A stretch of 64,000 nucleotides of DNA, taken from positions 186,001-250,000 of the forward strand of contig WHUZ01000019.1 in NCBI GenBank assembly GCA_015179045.1, given 5' to 3'. Made by a program: the position numbers and the translations under genes. This DNA is from Kalaharituber pfeilii (Eukaryota; Ascomycota; Pezizomycetes; Pezizales; Pezizaceae). The notes beneath the pieces were generated by a model, which searched no databases, had not been told where the DNA came from, and saw nothing but the letters and a program-made list of their open reading frames with translations. Shown one piece after another: positions 11,933 to 21,721 of this stretch. The first letter of the stretch is position 1; each line of letters begins with the position of its first letter.

Positions 11933-12788
11933 TACTGTGTTTCACCACAACCCGACGCACACCACGTCCCGACGCACGTTTTACACCAAAACTGACCGCG
12001 CGCGACAACATATATCTCAACCACCAGAATAGAATTTTGTATGCGCTCTTCAGGGGAAATAAATAAAGGGTTATTCTTCATATTCCACACCTTGGCTTCT
12101 TCAGATATGTTGCTTTTAAGGGATTTATGATTCATGGAAATTCTTACCATAAATTGGCATAGGCTTGGCATATATTTTTCGCTGTGATATCACTAGTATT
12201 GAATTCCACTTATCACACCTGAAGTAAATTTGATAACAGCAGTAGGACACTTGAATATCAATATCTTATCTTATTCAAAGACGTGAGAAGCACACCAAGA
12301 AAACTTCTCAAGAAGTGGTGGAGTTATTCACAAAATTCATTTTCTCATAGAAACTGTATGCAATAATTGTATAGGAAAACTACCTGAAATGGCAATTTGA
12401 TGTATAAATTAGGCATTAAACAACATTAAGCCAATGGAAGCACTAATTGACAAGAGGCCTATTGGGGAGACTCTCTAGCCACAATTATATGGTGAGCGTT
12501 GAAGAGAAGTTGTGCATTCTACCCTCCAGTTCACTTTGTATGGGAATTCCATATAAATACATGCCAAGACATCAATGAAAAACTCATGGTGCCATTAATC
12601 AACCACAATGTCTTTTCAGTGCAAATAGAGGGATTAAAGGTGAAGAATAACCCTTTATTTATTTCTCCTGAAGAGCGCATACAAAATTCTATTCTGGTGG
12701 TTGAGATATATGTTGTCGCGCATGCTCAGTTTTGGTGTAAAGCGGGCGTCGGGACGTGGTGCACGTCGGGTTGTGGTGAAAGACAGTA
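11933..12788. mobile_element. Inverted-repeat element R1, copy 2 (about 150-bp arms)
   Basis: The arm 11933-12080 is the near-perfect reverse complement of 12639-12788. The outer ends read TACTGTGTTTCACCACAACC on the left and complement to TACTGTCTTTCACCACAACC on the right. The inner ends meet at GAAGAATAACCCTTTATT. The 558-bp centre has no recognisable gene. No clear target duplication could be fixed, because conserved repeat sequence continues beyond the right arm to about 12960. It is best read as a non-autonomous TIR element, related to 8131-9060. Confidence 0.6.
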
Positions 12789-13659
12789 GTGGTGTTATGT
12801 CGTATCGTGGTGAACACACTGGGGTTGCGGCATACATGGGAGTTCTTGGAGGAGGTGAGCTTCTGCTCCTGCTAAGGCGTACCATGGTTTCGTTATTGAT
12901 GGCTTGTTTTTGCGTATGTTCTAGACATCTCGGTGGCGAAGTAAGAGAAGGTAAATAGGAATCCCGGTAGGAACGGTGTTGGGTGGACGGCAGGAGGGAT
13001 CTGGAGTGAACAAGGCGCAATTGGCCGTTGCCGGTTTATTGTACATGTAAAATACAGAATAGCCGACCATGCGTAGACAGCAACGGTATGACCACCAAAG
13101 AGAATCACAAAGCCTATTTAAAATACACTTTCTTAAAGATCTCGTTATCGCTCAAATGGGGAAATTAAAAATAAGTTAAGGTGCTTGAACTCTGAAACCC
13201 TGGGTTACATTTGGGTCCATAATCGCGATATCCTGATAAAAGTCTAGTTTGAATGCGCTGTTGAAGAACAGTATCATAAACATTGAAACGAAGAGGTGAT
13301 AGTGAAATTATGTGCACAGATCACTCCTGTATACATAAGATGTTTTTCCCTTGCAACTGCGCCGATGGAAGTGTCACGTGTCACCGCTTCCGCTCGTCTC
13401 AACCAACGCATATCATATTGTTAAGTCTCGGTATAGCTTTCATGAAATAGAAAGTGTCAGGTTGCAGTCCCAAGCCTCAGTTTTGTCCGGAGACAAAATA
13501 ATCCGGCTATTAGTAGTCGGGGCTCTTGGGAGAGCATACGCCCGCCACCAACAACACCACAGTAGCTCTAGCTTTTGTTGTTGGCATTTTGGGGGTCTAC
13601 ATACTTGACTTACAGACTTATCGTGGCCAATTTTTCCGCTGCTAGACAAGGTAACGACT

Positions 13660-15299
13660 CAACCCGCCACACCTCCCCAGATCTATCACCTCCGTTTTAG
13701 TATGCGGAAGGTCTGGCAACGTCCCCCGGACAGTTTTCTCCGCCAACCCTGCCAGCTGTCCCCGAGGGCCTGGCAGCACTGGTCCACCAACCCGCCCCAC
13801 CGCCTCGTCCCACCTCCTCCCACCAATCCCTCCAATCGCTTCTTCAGCAGCAGCTCCAGCAACCACTCTGACGGTGCTGCCAGCAGCTTCCCCTCCTCCC
13901 TCCATCAGCTGTCCTCTCCCTCGCTTCCCCCTCCACAGAGCCGTCAGCAACAACCACTTCGACAGGACGAGCGTTTGAAAGCGACACCGCAACCACAACG
14001 TTTCCCCCAGCGATACCCACACAGATCGAAAGCTCTCAGCGCACTGAGTCTTCTGATCTAATTTTTACTCCAAAATACCCGACTCCTCAAGTCTCCCCCT
14101 CGGGGTGAAGTTTCGAGGAGATTTCCAGCTCCCCGCTTCGTTGCTAACACATCAACCCAGCGTTAAGAACCAATAAGAGGCCCCGAGCATCCGCCAGCCA
14201 CCAATAGAAATGGCGGCAAAAAAGAGACACGTCCTCCCCGTCCCCAACGGGAGCCCTCACCACGGAGGGATGAAGACATAAATGACGAACTGGAGGCACT
14301 GAGATGCAGGGACCTGGAGGCGCAGATAGCCGGGAGAAGGGACCCCCGCCAGTTCTCTCCCGAAGTCGCGGTTTGTCCTCGGGGACCTACCCCCCATCCC
14401 AAAGTTCGTCCCCAAAAAGGCGCCCACACTGGGGTTCAGCCCCATCACCACCATACACACGACACCAGTGGAACCCATCCCCGAAGCCCTAGGCTTCAGC
14501 ACAATAGTCACCGTGCATTCGGAGAAGCCATCCCAGAACAAAGCACAGAGACCACACCAACCCCCGGAGTCACGCCGACACCCATCCCGGGGCCCGCGAC
14601 CAAGGAGCGAAAAGGCAAGATGGCGTCAGCTCAAGACCCGTACGCCTTCAAGCGACGGCTCAGCGGCAAGGAGGCAAAGAACATTGCCACTGCGCCCACG
14701 GGCCCCCCACCAGAAAAACAAACCCAGGTGCGACCCCAGTCACCCAACACGCTGACAGCACCCCCGTTGGCACCACCCCCCACCAAACGCACCCCCTCCC
14801 CCCGCGCTCGGGGCAAAGGAAACGACGAGGAGAAAAGCGCCCCTCCAACCAAGCCCACCGCTGCCACCACCACTACAAAGTCCGGCATCGTGGTACACGG
14901 CATAGCCCTGAGAAAGAACTTGGAAAATGTCCGAAAATGGCTGGAATCAGCTAACAAAGGCTTGGGACAAGTTGTTGGGATCCAATGGCTGAAAAATAAA
15001 AGAGATTCTCGTCGAGGAGGGGAAGCTCACCAGCTCGGTTGTAATATACTTGGAGGGGAGAATCGAGCCTACGCCAGGTAGAGTGAGACTGGGAGGAAAA
15101 TGGCTAAAGTCATGCGAGTATGAATGGGACAGAAGACGGACTTGACCGGCTTAAGCCTTTTCCTTTTTCCTTAGCCTGTAATACAGAGACAGCCATGGGC
15201 AGCACAGGAGACGGAATTTTTCGGTGTTGTTTCCTTGTATTTCTAATGTACCTTAAATCGCCATAGCTCTTAGGGTGGCATGCGATTAATGATATTAAT

Positions 15300-15327
<28 letters not shown>
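13660..15327 (+). mobile_element. Internally deleted Tad-type LINE: ORF1 (Gag-like) remnant plus 3' tail, copy A
   Basis: Proline/serine-rich open stretches from about 13700 lead into a typical Tad-type ORF1 C-terminal part at about 14620-15140. Key words are GIVVHGIALRKNLENVRKWL (aa) and VGIQWLKNK; a further block preserved in another frame reads SSVVIYLE ... RLGGKWLK ... YEWDR in copy B. The frames are broken by indels, notably at the A-run after 'QWLK'. No ORF2 follows. After about 150 bp of 3' sequence the element ends in GCGATTAATGATATTAAT and an A-tract (15299-15327). It is a dead, non-autonomous derivative that was already present before the segmental duplication. Confidence 0.7.
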
Positions 15328-15330
<3 letters not shown>

Positions 15331-15829
15331 TCGATTGCTGCAAGTTATTCTATCAGCAAGGTAGCATTTTACCTGTCATCAGTAGCTCTGATAGACCCCC
15401 CTCTTCCCAGTCCACGCTCCCTCTCACATTTACAGTACCTCTTAATTGCCGACAAAACCGAAGAATTCTTCGATCATTGAAATCTGTGATCATAATTCTA
15501 GACAACCTCATATCTATTTGTCAACTTCCGATCCACCCCAAAGTCACTCATAATAGTGGTACTCAGAATTGGGACTTCCGGGAAAATACGTATTACAGCA
15601 AAATCTGAGCGTACATCCTGCAACACTGAAGATCGGCATTCTAGACTTCCTGGTGACTAACCCTCCGTTAGGGTTTTCGTAGTAGCAATTTTGACTAAAC
15701 ATTCACTACTTGAAAATCGGTCTCGGGAATTTATATTTTTCTAGAGATTTTGTTGGGTTTAAGCTCAAAGCGGGGGCCATGAATGACGGACCTACATATC
15801 CCACTTAAACCTGAGGGTTTGTACCACAG
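15328..15829. other. Spacer between LINE relics in copy A
   Basis: Non-coding sequence shared with about 30434-30940 of copy B. Its last 11 bases (15819-15829, TTGTACCACAG) are the left target-site duplication of the adjoining LINE fragment. Confidence 0.5.
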
Positions 15830-15860
<31 letters not shown>

Positions 15861-16150
15861 CATTACTCGCTTGCCGCCCCTGTGGGCTATGGCGAGGTTA
15901 TGTACATATGAAATAGTTGGAAGAGTAAATAGATTAGGAAAATGAACTTCTCCTGACTGCGTTCCCCGGTAAAAGGAATAAAGGAAAAATTACGTCCATG
16001 CCCACGTTAACATGTCCACAAGTGGGTCCTCGCCTTCCTTCTGTCTCGTTGTTCTTGTCACTGCCTTCCCCCCCGGCCATTTTCGTCTCCACCTCTCCCA
16101 GATATGAGTCGCTGTCTCCTCTTCTTGGCCGCACCATCGGCACTCCGGGC
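15830..16150 (-). mobile_element. 5'-truncated Tad-type LINE, ORF2 C-terminus and poly-A tail, with TSD
   Basis: A 321-bp insertion on the minus strand is present only in copy A. It is bounded by an 11-bp target duplication, TTGTACCACAG, at 15819-15829 and 16151-16161; the empty site in copy B reads TTGTACCATAG near 30931. A poly-A tail (T-tract 15830-15856 on the plus strand) marks the 3' end. The minus strand encodes CRWCGQEEETATHI, the zinc-knuckle motif at the C-terminus of Tad-type LINE ORF2, confirming the type and direction. Severe 5' truncation with a variable-length TSD is typical of target-primed reverse transcription. Confidence 0.85.
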
Positions 16151-16161
16151 TTGTACCACAG

Positions 16162-16663
16162 TGAAATTGGACTTTGCCACCTATTGTGCCTGCAGGGAAC
16201 AAAGCTGTGCCATGCTTTGGACGACTATGTAAACAGACTAATATATAGCGATAACTAGAAGCTGTATTCCCCACTGGGTTATAACGATCTTATCTGCATA
16301 ATAACTACTAAATTTGCTTTCTTTTTTTTTTTTAATTCATAACTTATACGCAGTCCTGCTAGAACATGACGAGAGTTATAGGTACTTAAGCAACCTACAG
16401 AGGGATGAAAGGAAACTGCAAAACTAATGACGAACAATTCTCGCTAGTGTTGAAGACAGAAAAGAAAACACAACTATGCAAATCAGAAAACAAGAAAGCA
16501 CAAAGTTATGACCCACGATACTAAATGTTACATACTGACTTCGATGCCTCAAAAAAAATTCATCCTTCGCTCTTGCATCATCTTTCTCCCGCAGCTAGCA
16601 TAGCCCACATTTATCTAATTTAATTGCCCCGACCCATCGCAGTCGCGTCCCGACTGATTAACG
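16162..16663. other. 3' flank of NLR gene A
   Basis: Non-coding, colinear with about 30941-31474 in copy B. T-tract near 16321-16333. It probably contains the 3' UTR and polyadenylation region of the minus-strand NLR gene. No discrete signal could be assigned. Confidence 0.4.
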
Positions 16664-19600
16664 TTATAGAGCACCATGCTGACGTAGTAATATCACCACA
16701 TCCGTATGCTTTGCTGCAGCTGCCCATGATAGTGGCGTCCGACCATCCTTATCCTTTGAGTCGATATCCACCTTGTCTTGCTCAAGCAGTAACTTCACTA
16801 CCTCCAGCCTGCCATACTCTGCTGCCCATGACAGTGGCGTTCGACCATCCTTGTCCTTTGAGTCTATATCCACTTTGTCTTGCTCAAGCAGAAACTTCAC
16901 TACCTCCAGCCGGCTGTTCTTTGCTGCCCATGACAGTGGCGTTCGACCATCCTTGTCCTTTGAGTCTATATCCACTTTGTCTTGCTCAAGCAGTAACTTC
17001 ACTACCTTCAGCTCACCGTTCCCTGCTGCCCATGACAGTGGCGTTCGACCATTGTCCTTTGAGTTTATATCCACTTTGTCTTGCTCAAGCAGTAACTTCA
17101 TTACCTCCAGCTGGCCGTACCTTGCTGCCCATGACAGTGGCGTTCGACCATCATTGTTCTTTGAGTTTATATCCACTTTGTCTTGCTCAAGCAGTAACTT
17201 CATTACCTCCAGCTGGCCGTACCTTGCTGCCCATGACAGTGGCGTTCGACCATCCTTGTCCTTTGAGTCTATATCCACTTTGTCTTGCTCAAGCAGTAAC
17301 TTCACTACCTTCAGCTCACCGTTCCCTGCTGCCCATGACAGTGGCGTTCGACCATCATTGTCCTTTGAGTTTATATCCACTTTGTCTTGCTCAAGCAGTA
17401 ACTTCATTACCTCCAGCTGGCCGTACCTTGCTGCCCATGACAGTGGCGTTCGACCATCATTGTTCTTTGAGTTTATATCCACTTTGTCTTGCTCAAGCAG
17501 TAACTTCATTACCTCCAGCTGGCCGTACCTTGCTGCCCATGACAGTGGCGTTCGACCATCATTGTTCTTTGAGTTTATATCCACTTTGTCTTGCTCAAGC
17601 AGTAACTTCACTACCTCCAGCTGGCCTTTCTCTGCTGCCGTCGACAGTAGCGTTTGACCATAACCGTTCTTTGAGTTTATATCCACTTTGTCTTGCTCAA
17701 GCAGTAACTTCACTACCTCCAGCTTGCCGTACTCTGCTGCCCATGACAGTGGCGTTTGACCATAACCGTTCTTTGAGTTTATATCTACTTTGTCTTGCTC
17801 AAGGAGTAACTTCACTACCTCCAGCTCACCGTTCTCTGTTGCCCATGACAGTGGCGTTTGACCATAACCGTTCTTTGAGTTTATATCCACCTTGTCTTGC
17901 TTAAGCAGTAACTTCACTACCTCCAGCTTGCCGTTCTCTGCTGCCCATGACAGTGGCGTTTGACCATAAGAGTCCTTTGAGTTTATATCCACTTTGTCTT
18001 GCTTAAGCAGTAACTGCACGATAGTCTCATGGCCACCATACACTCCCCATGATAGAGGCGTCATGGGTCTCATCCAGGGCTTCTGTGGATTTTCTGACCG
18101 GTGATTGAGTGCAGCTTTAGATCCTCGCTTATTAATACGGAAAACGTTGAGGTAGTTTCGTTTCGGCGCCTTCCAACTGAGGATTAGTGATACGACTGCT
18201 TCATGACCATTTTGTATCGCAGTTACCAATGGCGTGCGGTCCCAGCGGTCCTTAGAGTTCACATCGATATCAGGTTGCTGCAGGAGCAGGCTAACAACAT
18301 CTTTGTACCCATACTCGCATGCGACAGCTAGTGGTGTTTGCAAGTGAGGATGACCTGTATAATTTACATCTTGGCCACTTTGAAGAAGCGAGGTCATGAG
18401 GGTCATTATCCCAAACTGTGCAGCCACATGAAGGCCAGAAAACGGAATTGGGAACTGTGGCAAGATTACCTCCCACGAGTAGCTACAGGATTGGTACTTC
18501 TTGGCTTGGCACTGCGCTAGATATTGAACTGCACACGACGAGGTGTGTAGGCGGAGCAATTCAAGGGCAAGAACTTCAACATCAGCATTGGCCCCTTGCT
18601 CTATTTCACGGGCATGGTGGCCCCATTGCAAGGCCGCATATGGTAGGAATTTGAACTTGGCCTCAAGATGATCCATTTCATCGGCTGACTTGAGATGAGC
18701 GCGCAGTGGATCCAGGCTTAAGTATCTTAAGCAAGTCAGAGCGAGACAATTCTGGCTATCCGGAAAGTGCGTACTGTGGTTTTCCATCAGATATTCCTGC
18801 AAGGAGAAATGGACAAAACGCAATACAGTTGTCTTAGTTTCAACAACAACAACAACAAGGCCATAGCAGGACTCGATGATTGTCGTTGCAGAGGGGGCAT
18901 TCTTTTCAAGAGTCTCAAGCGTTGTACTTTTTCCATTTACCGCCAGCGCATGCCTTAAAACGTCCACTGGGATTGATGTCCGAGCAAAAAAGGTCCACAT
19001 TAACACCTTCATTCCAAGCTCAGCTAGAGCACGATTCGAGGAGTGCCGTATCCTAGTGATGATAGCGTTATATACTTCGAAGAGATTTCTAGGTAATGTG
19101 TCAAGGGCTTCATGTCTTTTCCATACTGTCATTTGTTGCATGACCGTGTCGATGTGAAAGGATGCTAAGAGGAACCTGTTTTCATTAGTATTTGCCATTA
19201 TCAAATTGAAAGATTGAAAGAGACATACATTCCAGCTGACTTTCGAGGTATTGTGTCTATAATCTTCTGCCTCAGCTGGCTGTCCATTGCTTGAGGTCGG
19301 GGGTCGCTTTCAAGTTGATGAGTAACATATGCGCGAATGTCATTCTCATTTGCTTTAATATCTAGTACAACAGGTGAGGCTTTGAGCGCTTGAGTAATTT
19401 GCTCCTTGACATTCGGTCGTGCAGTAAGGAATAAGCGAAGCTGAGAACCCGAATGGTCAGGTGAATGTAATATTTCTTTGATGATATGGAGAAGTGACAT
19501 GCGGGTTCGTTCCTCGAGTTCATCTAGGGCATCAATACAAAGAAAACATGGTTCGAGCACTTTCAGCAGAAGCTTCATCATATCTTTGGCTTGCTGCAAG

Positions 19601-20868
19601 TCCAGGTGAACTTCATCCTTGGTAGCTTCCTTTAAGCTATCAAATATAACCTTGGATGCTTTGTCGGGAGCCAGACCCCCAAGAAGTTGCTTGATGAAAC
19701 TTCCGATAATATTGAGAATTACTTGATCCTTTTCCTCTCTATAGTCGCAGTATAAAAAAGCGATGCATTTGCTGGGGTATTGGACAGTCTGAGCCAACAG
19801 ATAGTCAATCATAGTAGACCTGGCAAAAAAAGCCACTAGTATTAGTATAATATTCATTATATAAATTGTAAACTAGTTCTTGAGTTCAATGTAAATTTGA
19901 ACTTACATAATGACACTTTTGCCAGAGCCTGGCATCCCAAAGCAGCAGAGTATTCGTGAATTTGGATCATTGTTTTGACTGGTGTACCAAGTCCGAAATG
20001 CATCAGTCTCGAATATCCAGAGCCCGGTGTTGTCCAGCCGAATGGATTTCATGTCGCTATGCCTTTGAGAGGGCTGTAGTGGTGACAAATTTTTGAGATA
20101 TTTGTCGCGAATGGTAGCTTTGCTCTAGTTAGTGATGCAATAAAACAGCCAGTTATATATACATGCACACACCATATTCACGTTGCCATTGCAAGGTTGC
20201 CGGTGAAAGTTGTCCATCGGGATTTTTCAATCCACCTTCAAGACTAACTGCTAATTCGTCCTTGGAAGAAATAGCAGCCAGCAATTGGTTCACCACTCCA
20301 TGTAGTTCGGAAAGGTCCGCACGTATGTGCTTCACATCGCTACCCGTGGCTATATCATTCTTGAGTTGGGTCAAGTCATCGTAGGTTTTGGATACGAGTT
20401 CCCTACATCAAGTTAGATTGAAATACACAGATTTAACTGGGATGAAATATATTACCAGTTGCTGACATTCAGCGAACACTCTATTGTCAGCATGTAGCGG
20501 TGCAGAGATTCCACAATTTCCGTACATTCTTCCTTCTTAAATGGCCATTTCAAATGCTCGCGGAATCCTGCCGATGGCGATCTCAACTTTGACAAGGAAG
20601 AATGAACTCTCTTGACCATGTCCTGGCATTGGCTGATGACAACTGAGAGTGCGGAGTCTCTTTGAATTTTTCCATCAAGTTCCTTCTTTCGCAAAAATTC
20701 CTCCAGTTGCCTCAGCACATCTCCTAACACGGTTATCTCTCTGAGGAGGCTGTGAGCCTCCTCGGAGGCTCCCTTAACAGCGCTAGTGTACTCTTTCAAC
20801 AGTTTAGTAACTTCGATCGTCAATGACACAAAACCAGTAACCGCAGCGGTTATGGAAAGCGGGTCCAT
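16664..20868 (-). CDS. NLR-like protein A: HeLo-like N-domain, NACHT, ankyrin repeats
   Basis: Exons 20868-20456, 20402-20173, 20117-19907, 19819-19229 and 19175-16664 join in frame to 1318 aa; all introns are GT-AG and 52-87 nt. Residues 1-~150 start MDPLSITAAVTGFVSLTIEV, the fungal STAND N-terminal (HeLo-like, PF17111-type) domain. The NACHT domain has Walker A GMPGSGKS (275-282), with an intron immediately after it, and Walker B LCIDALDEL (~378-386). A winged-helix-like segment (VLRFVHFSLQEYL) follows. Three weaker ankyrin units from ~727 lead into 14 units from ~852 to the end. Most of these read TPLSWAA..G.LEVVKLLLEQ then DKVDI(N/D)SK. Proteins of this build act as cytosolic sensors that trigger incompatibility or cell death; the ligand is unknown. 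Units 6-8 and 9-11 are a duplicated three-repeat block, and one unit lacks a residue (SKDNGR). No inactivating change was seen. Confidence 0.9.
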
Positions 20869-21599
20869 TTTGATGCAAGCAGGAGTTGGTATAATACGGT
20901 AATGAATATTGAATTATAGGGGGATGTTTGATGACAGATAATTTTCCTACAGTTGTTCAACTGCACGCGATCAGAAATACAAGATGGAAAAGAAAGCGGG
21001 GCTAGCTTTGCGGCTGTTCTCGTTCACAGCCTCACCTTGTAACACGATCATTGGCAATGTCATGCATGGGTACTCTACTTGTTCTTAGTAACCATCTGCA
21101 CTTGCCAATGTATGTACACCATGTGCCAGATCATCCTACTAGGAAGCTTTCACCGCCCAAACACAGACAAAAGGAGTATCCAGAATATTTCTTTTTGTTA
21201 TGCGTGTACGCAGTTTTATTTAATGCTACGCATACCGAATTCAATCGCATGTCATAACCGAATGTTGTGACAAGTTTGTTAAGTATTCTGGTAGTGTCGT
21301 AACCAGGTATTCTACGATAGGTTGTAATGGTCAGTTCGAGCTGATGCCAAGGCCCTCTTCAGAGAAGCTTAGGCAGATACGAGATGCACATCTTCACCCT
21401 ACCGTAGTTCGCGTAACCAATGTTCACCCATCTCTGCGGTTATCTTGTCAGACAATGCACCCGAATACTTTTCTGTGAATGCAACTTCCAGAAACTTTTT
21501 TCACGTATTCGTTATTTCGTTATATGAATCTCCCTCCCCCCAAAAAACTATTCTAACCATGAATTCATAAAGTACTCCTGGGTACAGTCTCGCCCCAGA
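20869..21599. promoter_or_regulatory. 5' flank / presumed promoter of NLR gene A
   Basis: Duplicated upstream region, colinear with 37098-37879, with small indels. The ATG at 20868 has an A at -3. AT-rich words (GTATAATACGG near 20888) lie just upstream and could serve as a core promoter; this is inference. The flank is shared between the copies, so both NLR genes probably retain the same control sequences. Confidence 0.45.
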
Positions 21600-21720
21600 C
21601 CACATATACCCCCCCCTACTGCCACCCCCTCCCTCTCTCCCCATACTATATTCCCGTCGCCCCTCCTCCCCCCTCTCCCCTCTCTCCGCTCCCATCCTAC
21701 CACCCTCGTCTCCTTCCCGA
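21600..21720. other. Pyrimidine tract at the junction of copy A and the LINE
   Basis: The plus strand is almost entirely C and T here, ending where the purine-rich LINE begins. It may be the decayed 5' part of the LINE in another orientation, or simple sequence at the insertion point. No reading frame is convincing. Confidence 0.3.
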
Positions 21721-21721
21721 C

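Larger units (their letters stand above)
13047..21599. repeat. Segmental duplication, copy A (contains NLR gene A)
   Basis: This 8.55-kb block is colinear and in the same orientation with 28232-37879. The left edge is at ACAGAATAGCCGACCATGCG, the right edge at GGTACAGTCTCG(C/A)CCCAGA. Both copies hold the internally deleted LINE, the whole NLR gene and its 5' flank. Copy-specific differences are an extra 321-bp LINE fragment in copy A at 15830-16150 and an extra 1283-bp TIR element in copy B at 35104-36386. By eye identity is well above 90 percent across non-coding parts. I cannot give an exact figure. Confidence 0.9.

Noticed and set aside
16624..17904. A 426-codon plus-strand open frame (and a 404-codon one at 31645-32859) with repeating PMTVAFDH / LSLYPLCLAQAVTSLPPA units
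   Set aside because: These are antisense shadows of the ankyrin arrays. The ~99-102-bp unit has no stop in these antisense frames, so repetition keeps them open. The minus-strand frame has the real domain structure and splice pattern.
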